Shown here: in pieces, positions 31,110-43,483 of the stretch | How positions within the stretch are numbered: position 1 is the stretch's first letter | Layout: every line of letters starts with the position of its first letter | Assembly (NCBI GenBank): GCA_019671005.1 | Contig: CM033718.1 | Location: 33,434,508-33,498,507, forward strand | Reading direction: 5' to 3' | Length of the DNA: 64,000 bases | Source: Hibiscus mutabilis | Lineage: Eukaryota > Streptophyta > Magnoliopsida > Malvales > Malvaceae | Made by a program: the position numbers and the translations under genes | Notes under the pieces: model-generated | What the model was told of the DNA's origin: nothing | Database searches by the model: none | Seen by the model: the letters and a program-made list of their open reading frames with translations, nothing else

Positions 31110-34100
31110 TGTAATACCCCAAATCATGGCCTAGTAACATGTCACAGACTAATTAGAATTTAATTGTACAAACAATCTACATATTAGAAGAATTGATTAA
31201 ATCTAGTGACCAAATTAAATGGATTTGATGACTAAATAGCCGAATCATGAAGGATAAAATAGTAGCAATGTTTAAATGTTATTTTGCATGCAACTGGAAT
31301 GTGTAACTAAGGAGTTATGAAGTAATTAGACCTTGAATTGCCAAGTGGAGGCATTCGGTCAAGCCGAGGAATAACAACATGGATAGGTGTCCATTTTCCT
31401 ATCATCTTCTCCGCTCGTCCTTTCTCTTTCCTTGGCAAAACCCTCTCAACCCTTTAGGGAAAGAAAAGCCACCATTGTCGAGATTGGAAGCTTGCATGTG
31501 ATCCTATCTTTCATGTACTTGGATAGCTAGGAAGATTGTTAGTGATTTCTAAGTCATTCCTCCTTGCTAACTTGTTCGAATGAATTATTAATGATAGAAA
31601 TTGAACTTGAATTCATAGAATTGTATGTTAGATGTTATGCTTGAAACTACCTTGAATTGTAGCTTGAATGTGGTTGAAATTCTATTGAAAATAGGATGCA
31701 ATTATGCAAGACCGAATGATATATGTACATGAATGAAACCATTGTTTGATAGATCATGTAACTTGATAAGGTAATTCGAATTGTATGAATTGGGACTTGA
31801 ATTGAGTAAAAATGTTGCTGGAAATGTAGAAACATGCTAAATTGAGATGTTAATCAATTGAAAATCATGGTTGGATAGTGAAAATTTAGCTTAAAGATGA
31901 AACCAGTCACATTTGATTGTTAAATGGATAACCAGGGATTGTTTTGAAATAATTGATAAATTCTGAACTGTTTTGACAGAATTGAGGGCTGGAATTTATG
32001 AACTTAAAATAGGGGACAGTCAATTTAAATGCTTGCTGGATTGAATTTCCTGAATAATGATCAATTGGACTATTTTATGATGCTTGTTGAGATGTATATG
32101 AAATAGGGACTAGAATTGAAACTGTGAATGATCTAGGGACTGAATTGTATGAATTAGGGGCTAGAAATAGTGACTTAAAAATAGGGGAAGTTATATTAAA
32201 ATTTTGTTAACTTGAATTGTATGAGAAAATCACAATTTGGACTGTTTTGTAGAACATATAGAAGGGTGTGATTGCAAACTGTTTTAGTGGACTGTTTTAG
32301 CAAAAAATAGGACTGTTAGGGACTGTTTTGTATAACATTGTAAATACAGTTAAAATGGGACTGTTTTGGGAAGTTTAAGAGCAGGGCAAAAATGTTTTAA
32401 TAAGATTGAAAAGATGAAATTGTTTTGCCATGTTATACAATGGCTAAGTTAACATGAATGAAAATGCTAAATAGAAATGCTTAAATTATTTGATTGCTGG
32501 AAATACAATGCTTGACTCAGTTTCTTGTGAACTTGGATTGCTTGAAATGTATTGTTTGGTTGTTGATTTTGATTCCATTATATTGGATGTATATTAGAAC
32601 AAGGAGTGGATCTTGTTGAAGAAGATAGAGATGGGCAACCTAGTAACAAGAAAAAAGCGATTTGGATCAAGGATCAAAACTAGCTTGGAGTATTGTGAGT
32701 GTAACTTTTACATAGGGTTAGGACTTAGGTCCTAACAAAATATGCACAACTACTATTCCATTGATATGTTTATGCTATGAATTGAATCTAAACTATGCTT
32801 GGAAAATGAATTAAGGGAAGAATGGCTTAAATGGAAACCTGGTAGTAAGATATGCTTAATATAGTAAAATATGCACAACTAGTATATGAGTTGCTAATCG
32901 AATGAATCAAATATTCTTAGTCATAATCTTGCTTGATGCTATGATAACTTGAACTGCAAACTTGCGTGAATTATAATGAATGCATGATATATTGAGCTAA
33001 GGCTCGAATGGCCTAAGGGCTATCTCGATCTTGATAGATAAACACTTGAAAGGGATGCTTGAATAAGCTACTAGCTTGCCATGATCTTGTTGTGAGTACT
33101 TGCCTTGACTTGAAATCTTGAAGCTTACTTAATTGACAAGTAATTCAAATAAAGCCTTGGTTGCTAGTTTGTCATAGGTAGGATGGCATGCCATAGAGTC
33201 TAGAGCTCGTTGTGATTGGGTGGACTACGGCCCTGGGCCAAGGCCCTTATTTGGCGACAGTAGGAGGGATGTTGTTACGGTCACTGGCGACAGTATGAGG
33301 AATATGACCAGTTTCTTGTTTTGGCAACAATTTTGTTGGTGAATCGATTACCTTGACATAACTTTGTACCAAGGCCTAATCTATAATGAATGAGCAAGAA
33401 AGAAATACATGGCCTAAAGCTTGAATGATACTTGACTTGATACCTTGAAATTGCTTACTTACATGATACTTGAAAAGTGATCATACTCAAATTGATATGC
33501 TTAAACATGCCTCTCGTCTTGATATAATACTCAATCCAACTTGAAATGGAAACAACCTTCTTGTTAATTATTGCTCGAATGGTATTGAAGCATGAATTAA
33601 TGTATATTACTTGAGATTGAGGCCAAATTATATGTTCTTGTGCTTGTGATGATGTATGTAAATGGTAATAGCTATACATGACTACTTGACTCCCTACTTG
33701 TCTTGAAACACTTGAAACCTTATGTTGGACTTAGCTTCACATGCTCAAATCTTAGCTAGGTTGTACTTGATTTAAGACTACCTAAACTTGATAATTGGAT
33801 AGAAAATAGTTGCTACCTCACTAAGTACATTATGTACTTATCAGTCTTGTTCCTATACTTCCCAAACCACATGTTTAAAGAGATCTTAAAGCTATCTTCC
33901 TTGAGCTCGAAGCAAGATACAAGCAGAGCTAGAATTATGATTTCAAATCTATTTTGTAACTCTCCTAGTTGGTGGCACCTAGATATGTACATAATTAAGC
34001 TAGATCATGCATTTTGTTCATTTTGAATTTTGAATATATATATGGCCTTGACCTTTAGAAGCTTGTAAAGACTTGGTTGGCAATGTTTAGTGCCATGATA

Positions 34101-34766
34101 TCTAGATGCTATGTGAATGAATTAGACATGACTTGTTGAATATGGAGAATGGAACTTGGTTACATGATCTAGTTATATTTGAATGTGCTTAACAATGGGA
34201 CACTATGTGCTTAACTCTTGAATGCTATATTTGAATTGATCACTTTTCGATTAGGTTGCTTCTAGTTCAAGTAATTAAAGTTATGATAAGTTAGTCATGA
34301 TTTATAGATGATGTTAAGCTTGCTTGAAGGCATGTTGATGGTGATATGATTCGAATGAATACATTGGTGACCATGTCTAGTAACCAACATTATATGTAAC
34401 CTTGTCTTGAATGTAAAATGCTAAAAGATTATGCTTAGTTAACTTGAAATGAATATGACATTGAAACCATGTTTGACATTATCTTGAAATGGATCAAAGC
34501 TGCGTATACTTGAATAAAATTGAAATGAATTTGAGTCTTGCCTTGAGTGTATTCGATTGCCTACATGTACAAGGGACTATGTCTATATTTCGTAAGCCAT
34601 AATGTTTGTAAAGCATGATCTTGATGATTGTTTGGCTTTATTGTTAGGCAAGTAACTCATCTAATAGGATGAGTTCAAAAGTTTTAAATGGCTTGAATTT
34701 TTGTGTGCTTGCTTGTTTTAACACTCCTTGGCCGTGTTACTCCTAACTCGGGTGAGGGGTGTTACA
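31110..34766 (+). mobile_element. T7: solo LTR, plus strand, inserted in T6
   Basis: The 3657-bp LTR runs from TGTAATACCCCAAATC to GAGGGGTGTTACA, flanked by an exact 5-bp duplication TACAA (31105-31109 and 34767-34771). Landmarks are GTGAGTGTAACTTTTAC...GGACTTAGGTCC (about 32695-32735), AGAGTCTAGAGCTC (33195-33208), CCTCACTAAGTAC (about 33817) and CTAGTTGGTGGCAC (about 33966). Small open frames such as 31647 and 33455 are chance frames in LTR sequence. No gene was found in it. Confidence 0.93.
33222..33246 (+). repeat. mini-hairpins in T7 LTR
   Basis: GGAC-TACG-GCCC (33222-33233, one mismatch) and GGGC-CAAG-GCCC (33235-33246, perfect) lie just after AGAGTCTAGAGCTC. Downstream is a repeated TGGCGACAGTAGGAGG / TGGCGACAGTATGAGG pair. 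Confidence 0.65.
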
Positions 34767-35954
34767 TACAATCAATGATTCATTCAATTGAAGGTAGAGA
34801 GTTCAATTCATTTTAAGTATTTCTTACACATCAAGATACAATTCGAATAGGTGAGGACCCATAATGCAATTGTTGTCATAATCAATACCATTTAGGACTT
34901 ACTTGTTTTTCAAGTAACTATTTGAACTAGATGGATAACAATAGAAGGTTTCATTCAATGTAGTTATTATGCATACCAATAGGTGTTTTAGATCATTTAC
35001 TTAAGTTACCTTAATCAAACATTCATGCTTCCAATATTACATACATCATTCGGCTAGTACCTTATGTGACAAAGTGGTTCATGTCCAAACACGTGGATTA
35101 CTACATTTACTTATTGTTATCTAACCAACCTCAATAGTTATATTCAACCATTACATGCATAATCTGACCATGGAAATCTATCATGAGACTAACAAGCATT
35201 CAAGCTTAATTAAGTGCATACATGCTCATAAGTATACATACCATACTCTTAATAGATCATAGATGAAGTTAATTTATACAAACCATAACTAAGTGCTCAT
35301 GAATATACATGCCTTAGGTGCCACCATCCAAAGAGAACTATAACAAGATGGAAACATACACTTTCAAGAAAAATGTGACTTGTACGAGCTTAGACTTCGG
35401 GATAGTATCTAATATCAACTTGTATCGTAGAAAAGAGACTTGAATAAGCAAAGCTTAGTGAGTGAGTTAATGTTACAAGGCAATCAATACAATAAGTCTC
35501 AACTACGAACCATCAAATAGATGGTATGGTTCCCCCATCAATGAAGAACCATTCGAACTAGCCAAACAATACTAGGTACATTGCTAAATTTTCAATCCAA
35601 TATCAATACAAGGCTTGAAGTTTAGACATGCTCAATCATCCAATTTGACTACTTTAGGCATAACATATCCTTTGAACACATTAAATGTTTCAATACTCAA
35701 GCAATCTCGTAAGCAATGTCCAATCAATGTTTCAATGTTAATAGTTCATGGCTATCAATTTTCCTTTACTATCAATCAATACAATTCAATGTAACAATAT
35801 ATTCAATGTACATGAGTTATAGTTCATTTTAAGTATAGCCTTGAGAATCGATTACTCAGTATAGATACTCGAGTCTCCAACCAAACTATCGCCATTAACA
35901 ATAGTCAATATGGTACAAAGTACCTGGTCAAATCCCTCCTACTGTTGCCAATTA

Positions 35955-35980
35955 GGGACCAATGTCCCGGACCGTAGTCC
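35955..35980 (-). repeat. back-to-back tetraloop hairpins in T6 LTR
   Basis: On the minus strand GGAC-TACG-GTCC (35980-35969) is followed at once by GGGAC-ATTG-GTCCC (35968-35955). Both stems are perfect, and the first loop is a UACG tetraloop closed by C-G. They lie just after the GAGCTC landmark in LTR orientation. Confidence 0.85.
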
Positions 35981-37946
35981 ACCCCGATAATGAGCTCTAT
36001 AGACTCTATGGCATGCCAACTAGATCTAAGACCGACTCGAGACCACGGCTTACAATAGCTATCACTTTCATTCAATTAGAAGCATGATTCAATTCAATAT
36101 CCCTTTCAATGCCAATATCCCTTTCAATCGACTAGGGTTCAAAGCCAATACCAATATCAATGTTTCAATAGTAAATGAAGGTGTGCCAATCAATACATCA
36201 TTAAACAATGATTTGAGCTACTTCTATCTATGACATCATGCTTCATTTGAATATAGTTCAATTAGGCAATAAGCATATCACGACAATCAACAACAATTCA
36301 AGCATGCTTCATAATCGAGTAACTACTCAAACGAGCACTTACATTTTTAATGCTCCATAGCAAGCTCATTATACAATTTATACTTAAGAATAAATAAGAG
36401 ATAAAAATCAGAAATAGACTTGGAGAGGTTACCGCCCTCTCCAAACTTTAAACTACACTCACCAGAATTTTCTGAGCTATTGTCGATCACGGATTGAAAT
36501 CCTTTTCCCTCTACTAGTTTGTTATTCTATGTGATCCCCTTTTTCCTCACTTTCCACTTGATCTAGCATTTATACAATGCATAGTGTGTTAGGTAAAATC
36601 CAGCAACCATTTGAGTCATTATGTCACTCTGTACACTCAAGTATTCAATTCATAACATCAAGACTGTTGCTGCCTGGAAGCATGTGCACTACTTGCTTAA
36701 ATGTTCACATATTTTATTCTGTACGTCAGAATTTCGAACCATTTACACCATTAGAAAGCTAACTTAATTTTACTTCTAACCATATAGGCCTTACATTTTT
36801 ATGCATTGTGAATTAATACAATTTTTTATTTAAAGCCAGCCCAAATTGAGTCACAGGACAGTTTGCACTGTCTTTAGAGATTAGCCTCTACAATTTGTTT
36901 TATAACTCGGAATTCGATTTCGTTTGTTGCATACGAAACTAGACATACACATGATTCTGTTCATATAAGATTTGCTCCCTAATTTGGTATATGTGATTTT
37001 CTATAGATTTTCAAACTCACTGCCCAAAAGAGAATATTTTGGACAGCTTTTCTTTAGCTAGATTCTATCTTCTTTAATCACTTAGACAAGGATCCTAACA
37101 TGATTGTTCACTATATAAAATCATTCATACATGTCTAATTCAGTCCAATTATGTGTCAATCCTATAAAAATAGGGCAATTGAGCAATATTTTCAATTTGA
37201 TTCATTAAGACATCAATTCACTAGAATTTCCAGCAACCACAATTTCAATTCACATATCAATCATCCATTCTAATCATCATCCAAATTTTCCAGAAACTAG
37301 CATGGCATTTCACCATCAATTTGGCTATTGACAACGTTAATTTTTCCTACTCATTCAAATGGCACAATCAATTTCATGGATTGATCAATCAATTGAACTT
37401 CTTAACTACTTCATAGCATCAATTCACTAACTATTCATCAAATTCATGTAATTCAAGCAAGAACCCTAAATCTACATGCATCATTTGAATCTATAATGCA
37501 TTTAGGAAGAGATTTTACCTTCCTATCAAGATAATATGAATGCTAGCAACTCTAATTTCTCCAAATTTCAAGCTTGAACCTATGATTATAGAGTTTTCTC
37601 ACTCAATCCCCTTTCTTTCTTCTTTGTTCATCATATTTGGCTATCAAGGGAGAAATATGACAATGGTTCATCAATTATCTCCTACTAAATGACTAATTTG
37701 TCCTTAATTATCCATTAATTAATGACATGTGTAGGGGCATTTTAGGAATGTAAAAATTTTGCATGCATTCCTTCAATTTGTCACTTGTTTCAGTTTGGTC
37801 ACTTATACATTAGGTTACCACTTTTTCATTTATAGCATTCTAGTCCTTAATAACTAGACTTAGTACCTTACTTTCAATCAATTAGGGATTAAGTTAAGGC
37901 ATTGTAATAACTTCCTTTATACCAATTTTGAGGATATTACATACAC

Positions 37947-38330
37947 ATGCTCCAGTTTTGACACAACCTGAATCCGAAAAGGATTTTACAGTCTTCAGTG
38001 ATGCATCTCATCTTGGATTAGGATGTGTACTCATGCAAGAAGGAAAAGTGGTAGCCTATGCTTCTTGGTAATTGAAACCTCATGAATTGAATTATTTAAC
38101 TCATGATCTCGAATTAGATGTTGCTTTTTGCGCTAAAAATTTTGAGAAATGTCATTTGTCCATAGACCACAAAAGCCTAAAATATCTCCTGACTAAAAAG
38201 GAGTTGAACCTTAGGCAAAGAAGATGGATGGCTCTACTTAAATACTGTGATCTAGTCATAGATTACCATCCAAGGAAGGCCAATCTTGTGGCTGATGCAC
38301 CTAGTCACAAACATTGTATTGTTTAAGCCT
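37947..38330 (+). pseudogene. pol: T5 RNase H domain
   Basis: Coding resumes right after the T6 target duplication with HAPVLTQPESEKDFTVFSDAS (catalytic Asp in FSDAS). MQEGKVVAYAS follows with a TAA, then SIDHKSLKYLLTKKELNLRQRRW and DLVIDYHPRKANLVADA. A deletion around LELDVAFCAKNFEKCHLSIDH shortens the middle helix compared with T3. Breaks in frame make it inactive. Confidence 0.85.
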
Positions 38331-39370
38331 AAATCAAATTCCATATTCCTTTATCTAAAGATGTCTCATTGTATTGTTTCCCCTACTACAATCAATGCTC
38401 ACTTTAGACTTCAAAAGAATCGAAAGCTTTTAGCTAAACTTCAAGTCCAATCTGACTTGATTTCAAGAATCAAAGTCCTCCAACAATCAGACCTGGAACT
38501 TCAAAGCACAATGCTTAAGCTAAAGGATGAAACTAATCTAGACTTTTCTTTAAAGACAAATGGTTTACTCTATTTTTGAAATAGAGTTTGTGTACCAAAT
38601 AATGAAATCCTTAAGAGGGAAATGCTTCACGAAGCCCATAGTAGCCCTTTCTCAATCCATCCTTGATCAGTTAAGATGTATAAAGATCTGAAGGAACTGT
38701 ATCGGTGGTCGAGAATGAAGTTTACTATTATAGAGTTTGTATCCAAGTGTTTGACCTGTCTTAGGATTAAAGCTGGGCACCGGGTCTCTACTTGACTTTT
38801 ACAACCCATCGAACTACCCTTGAGGAAATAGGATCATATAGCCATGGATTTTGTATGTGGCTTACCTATATCCCCTAAGAAGAATAATGCAGTTTGGGTG
38901 ATAATTGATAGATTTTCTAAGTCAGCTTACTTCATACCTATTCAAATGAATATGAGTTTGGATCAGTTGGTCGAGCTGTATATAAGAGATTTGATCTGTT
39001 TACACGATTTTCCTACTTCTATAATATTGGATCGAGATCCTCGGTTCACTTCTAAGTTCTAGAATTCTTTGCAAAAGGCTTTGGGAACCAAAACAAATCT
39101 CAACACATCTTTCCATCCTCAGTCTAATGGTCAATCCGAAAGAGTGATCCAGATTCTTGAAGATACGCTTCATACATGTGTGATTGAATTCAGGAAGAAC
39201 TAGGAGAAATCCTTACTGTTGGCATAATTTGCATACAATAATAGCTATCAGACATCCATTCAAATGGCTTCGTTTGAAGCTTTATACGGAAGAAAATGTC
39301 GAACTCCCTTGTGCTAGTCAAAATTAGGGGAAAACAAGGCCTTGGACCTGACCTGCTCAAAGAAACAAAG
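38331..39370 (+). pseudogene. pol: T5 integrase zinc and catalytic domains, several stops
   Basis: 38286-38579 covers the N-terminal extension (AHFRLQKNRKLLAKLQVQSDLI, DFSLKTNGLLYF). A TGA follows, then EAHSSPFSIHP and CLTC-like zinc coding. The codon that is TAG in T2, T3 and T10 is TTG here (38820-38822), but a nearby TGG has become TAG. The core keeps MDFVCGLPISPKKNNAVWVI (first Asp) and ILDRDPRFTSKF (second Asp), a stop, then FHPQSNGQSERVIQILED with the Glu. More stops follow near 39200 and 39315. Confidence 0.85.
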
Positions 39371-39905
39371 GAACACGTACATGTTATTCACAACAGACTA
39401 AAAGAAGCCTTCAATAGGAACAAAAAGTATATGTTGATTTAAAAATGAGAGATATTCAACATAATGTAGTAGATCAAGTGTTTCTAAAAGTCTCTCCATG
39501 GAAGAAAGTATTCAGATTTGGAAAGAAGGGGAAGCTTAGTCCTCATTTTATTGGACCTTTCATGGTTATCGAAAGAATTGGTCCTGTGGCATATCATTTA
39601 GCTCTCCCTAGTGAATTCGACAAGATTCACAATATATTCCATGTTTCCATGCTTCAAAAGTATCGATTAGATCCTTCTCATACATTAGAACCTGAAGAAG
39701 TAGAACTTAATCCAAACTTATCTTACGAAGAAGAACAAGTTCTGATATTGGATTGTGAGATCAAAAGACTTCGTAATAAGTCTGTTTCTCTTGTCAAAGT
39801 GTTGTGGAGAAACTACATGGTTGGAGAAGCTACTTAGGAACCTGAGACAACTATGAAGAAGCAATATCTCCATCAGTTTACTTCAAGTAAAATTCGAGGC
39901 CAATT
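39371..39905 (+). pseudogene. pol: T5 integrase C-terminus and chromodomain
   Basis: 39445-39837 encodes MRDIQHNVVDQVFLKVSPW, PHFIGPFMVIERIGPVAYHL, IHNIFHVSMLQKYRLDPSH and the chromodomain from ILDCEIKRLRNKSVSLVKVL to RNYMVGEAT. A TAG then replaces the expected Trp of ATWEPE, with coding continuing PETTMKKQYLHQF to the polypurine tract. Upstream (39371-39440) a frameshift splits LKETKEHVHVI from the rest. Confidence 0.86.
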
Positions 39906-39910
39906 TTTTG

Positions 39911-39926
39911 TTTAGGGGAGGAGAAT
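39911..39926 (+). other. T5 polypurine tract
   Basis: TTTAGGGGAGGAGAAT lies directly before the 3' LTR start TGCAATACCCC. Confidence 0.85.
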
Positions 39927-41090
39927 TGCAATACCCCAAAAATTGGCTTAGAAGAGTGATACTAATTTGTATGCACATAGAATTGTTTTGTTCTTTTAAC
40001 CTAGACTTAATTAAGAATCCTAGGATCAAATTGAATGAAAGAAAGAAAGGGGCCAGCTATTGTCTAATATACTAAAATGAGATATGTGAGAAATTTTGAG
40101 TTTGCATGCTACGAAAATTTTGTCCATAGTTCTTACACATGTCAAACTAAAGGTTTAGACATGAGGGAGAGGATTCTCAGTTTGGAGAGAACAAAGAAGC
40201 ACTATCTCCTTCATCCTCACCAAATGGTTGAAACCCCATATCTTGAGAGAGTGTGAGAGCTTGAAATTGGAGTTGGGAATGGAACCTTAATTTGGTCCAA
40301 ATTTTGAGTCTTATTCGAGTATCTTGAGGAAAGAGGTGAGGATTCTCTTTCGTTTTTTAAATCTAAGTTTCAATTTGTGAAATTGATTAGAATATCCTCA
40401 CATGCTACGTGTTATTAGAGTTGTTAGAAAAATCAAACAGTACCATGGATTTTCTTGAGTCACTCAAATGATGCATGTAAGAAATTGTCATGTTTTTTTG
40501 TGAATGTGTAACATGGTTGAGATGCTAAATTACTTGATGATGAGTCCTTTTTGTAGTAAAAGATTTAGTAATCAAGTGAATTCTTGTTGGTTGTGTAATT
40601 GATGCTTGAGCTTGAAATTTGGTAAGATTGCTTGCTCGTAGTCAATTTGTACAATTTTGATAAAATTAACACATAGTGGACTATCTTGAATATATATATA
40701 TATATATATATGTATACATACATATGTAATTTGGACTATTTTTTGTATACATGAATACATAGTGGACTTTTTGAATATATATATATATGTATGTATGTAT
40801 ACATATGTAATTTGGACTGGTTTGTGTATACATGAACACATAGTGGACTGTTTTGAATATATATATGTATACATATGTAATTTGGACTATTTTATGTATA
40901 CATGAACACATGGTGGACTGTTTTGGTGTGTGCATATATATAAGTATAACTGGAATGTTTTGTGTATACATGAACACATGGTGGACTGTTTTGGTGTAGG
41001 TATATGTATATAAGTATAATTGGACTGTTTTGTGCATACAATAACACATGATGAACTGTTTAGGTGTATATATATATGTATATATTCATT
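39927..41090 (+). repeat. T5 3' LTR, truncated
   Basis: It begins TGCAATACCCCAAAAATTGG and follows the 5' LTR through the ~72-bp array, including the TTTGAGTTTGCATGCTA and TCTTGAGAGAG blocks. Near 41090, inside the array, it switches to unrelated minus-oriented LTR sequence. About 2.2 kb of LTR is lost. A (TA)n run lies at about 40689-40711. Confidence 0.85.
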
Positions 41091-42450
41091 TAGAGGACCA
41101 AAGTAGGGCAGCAAGCATGTAAATCAATATTTTATATTGCAATCAAATTCTCATACATTCATGTTTCTAAAAGATATTTTCTAATGTCCTAATTGGCTTC
41201 TGCTGCCAGGAAGATTGCGCCTTACTCAATTAAAATTTCATATCTTCTATTCTGTATATCGGAATTTAGAACCATTTACACCGTTTGAAAGTTGACTCAA
41301 CTAGCTTTCTAACCATATAGACCTTGCATTTTTAATCCTTATGAATTAATACAGTTTTTAATCTAAAGATACACCTAATTCTGTCACCAGGCAGATTACA
41401 CTGTCTTTGAAAAATAGTCTCTACAAGCTGTTATAAAACTCGAAATTCAGTTTCGCATGAACTAAATGAAACTAGACATGACAAGCTTTCCAACCACATA
41501 AATTATAGGTTCTAATTCCACCAGTACAATTTATAACAATTTTTCAAAGTCACAGTAAATGCAGATTTTAAAACTGTCCAGACCTCAAAACAGTCCCTAA
41601 AGTAACGATCAACCCTACCCTGATTTCTGCTTTATAAGATTGATTCACAACTGTTATTCGAACCTTAATCCAATGTATTTAAATCCTTAGTTGACAACAC
41701 AATCTCCCCTGGTACATTAGTTACTCAAAAATAGTCTAAACTTATACAATACTAGTCACAACCGTTTTCTAAACATGCTTCCACAATCTGGTATTACAAA
41801 ACAGTTTACTTATCACACTAAACAAGCATGTCATTTTCATGAGTTTAACACTCCAATTCAAACATTTTAATCAACATAGATTTACTCCGTTTGGACCTTT
41901 TTTAAACAATAACTATATCAATCAAATTGATTAGCAATTCATGGCATTCAAATCCGATTTCTGATTACAACTTCAAGCTTGTGAAATTCTACAACAAGCA
42001 TTAGAATAGACCACATGCACATAACATATCTAAAAATGTGAATCATCATGCCTCCTATAGGAAATTCTTATTAAAACCATGAATCTCTTTCAACCATTCT
42101 AAAGCTTAAAAAGGATCTTACATGCATCATCAAACCGATCTTAATTCCATGGAATATTTAGAAATTAAGGAAGTAAAGAGTATAGGAAGGGGAATTCACC
42201 GTTCTCCTAAGGCTGATCGGTTAAACCTTAAAGAAATTATCAAGATTTCAGCTTAAACACCATGGTTTCCAAGACTCCCCTTTCTCCATCTCTCCGTAGT
42301 CTTTTTTTCCTTATCGACCATGATGGAGATGGATTCCTCTTCCTTCATTTCTTTTTTTCCACCGAGAGTCTCACTCTCTCTTCTCTAAACTTGCTCAAAA
42401 ACAGCGAGTAACACATTAGAAGTCTCCCAATACCCATGGCCACATTGCAC
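41091..42450 (-). repeat. minus-oriented LTR fragment (debris)
   Basis: It shares the order of Tekay LTR landmarks in reverse: a GCTGCCAGGAAGATTGCGCC block (about 41203), an ACCAGGCAGATTACACTGTC block (about 41388; compare GGACAGTTTGCACTGTCC), and a purine/pyrimidine-rich stretch near 42280-42380 matching the region close to the LTR start. It has neither LTR terminus. No gene is visible. The right limit is approximate. Confidence 0.6.
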
Positions 42451-43037
42451 CTTTATTGCTACAAAATTCACATATTAAAAACCATACGTGCAAACTAAGT
42501 TCTTGGGTGATCCCTTGCCCAAATGCTGCCTCCAAAATCTTATTTGTCTACAAGGATGAGAATGGAGCATAAGCACAAGATGCTTAGTGAGGGATACTCA
42601 ATAACACTCATCAATGCAATTAAAACCATAGTTAACAAAGCTTCGAGGCTAAATAATTATTTGATAAACCTTCAATGCTTTTACATATATCTCTCAAAAC
42701 ATATCAGACCGTATGCTTTTCAATGTATCATGGATTACATGCATAGTCTCATATCTAAAACCTCAACTTAAGCTTACAAGTGCATAATCATTTCAGACAG
42801 CATACATATGGAGCATCATCATCATAAATCACATCATATCCATCTTTCATATTCATCATGATACATTATTTTATACATTGGCAATATAGTGACCAAAACC
42901 ATTTCATCACATTTTTGTGAAAACACATTGGATACTCGAATTTCCGTGGTGGTACCTTTAAACACGCCTTTTTTTCCTTAGTGGTACCTTTAAACACAAC
43001 TTTTATCCACCAGCCAGAGTAACCCCTCAACGACTGT
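42451..43037 (-). repeat. T8: minus-oriented LTR, left part (interrupted by T9)
   Basis: It contains GCTTAGTGAGGGA (about 42583, compare GTACTTAGTGAGG), and the exact 17-bp direct repeat GTGGTACCTTTAAACAC at 42949-42965 and 42981-42997. It stops at ACTGT (43033-43037), where T9 begins, and appears to continue at 62188. The position of the direct repeat corresponds to the hairpin locus of other LTRs. No gene. Confidence 0.6.
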
Positions 43038-43483
43038 TGTTAACTTTGTTTTTATGCTTATTTTACAAAGCCTTTGCTAGACCTTTAAGAACATTTAGTT
43101 GCATTTAGTTGTTAAATCCATGCATTTGCATAAGGAGCTAGGAAATAGGGAATTTTTGTGCTTTACCAGTGTGAAGGGTTGTTTGTTGGCATCATTACAA
43201 GCTTGGCAGAGCAGAGCAGGCATGGTAGAGCAGTGCAGGAGTAGGAAGCAAGAGGATCAGAAGACCAATGCCAAGCATCCTTGGCAATACGTTGCCAGAA
43301 GTGTTTTGCCAAGAACCGTTGGCAATACTAGCCTAAAAAAATAGGACCAGATCAGACTATAGAAAAATAGTACATGATCAAGCTCCAAAAAAATAGGATG
43401 GCAAAAAAATTGGATGCCAAGCTGCTCTGGCACAGATGGACCGAACGATGCAGAGCTTGGCTAGCAAAATATCAAAGACTAAT

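Larger units (their letters stand above)
31057..37941 (-). mobile_element. T6: solo LTR, minus strand, inserted in T5
   Basis: An LTR with no internal region lies between RT and RNase H of T5. The 5-bp target duplication TACAC is exact (31052-31056 and 37942-37946). On the plus strand it opens TATAACATACTCTAACC (a mutated TGTAACACCC) and ends GAGGATATTACA. Without T7 it is about 3.2 kb. Landmarks in minus order include TGCTTAGTGAG-like, GAGCTCTATAGACTC (about 35993), GACAGTTTGCACTGTC (about 36859) and the terminal block. Solo LTRs arise by recombination between the two LTRs of an element. Confidence 0.9.
24994..41090 (+). mobile_element. T5: Tekay-like chromovirus, interrupted and 3'-truncated
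   Basis: The 5' LTR (24994-28364), primer site, gag, protease and RT are in order up to 31056. There T6 is inserted, with RNase H resuming at 37947. Integrase, chromodomain, polypurine tract and the start of the 3' LTR (39927 to about 41090) follow. It inserted into T4. The left target sequence is TATCG (24989-24993), but the right copy is lost because the 3' LTR is cut short. The RT catalytic box is mutated. Both LTRs start with the same block, TTAGCTTAGAAGAGTG or TTGGCTTAGAAGAGTG. Confidence 0.9.

Noticed and set aside
36577..36762. 61-residue open frame in T6
   Set aside because: It covers the GCTGCCTGG LTR landmark and neighbouring LTR sequence present in T3 and T10 without an open frame.
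41797..41810. LTR start (GGTATTACA) inside the debris at 41.8 kb
   Set aside because: The surrounding sequence aligns to the LTR interior (compare 11200-11230) and continues without a break, so the match is chance.
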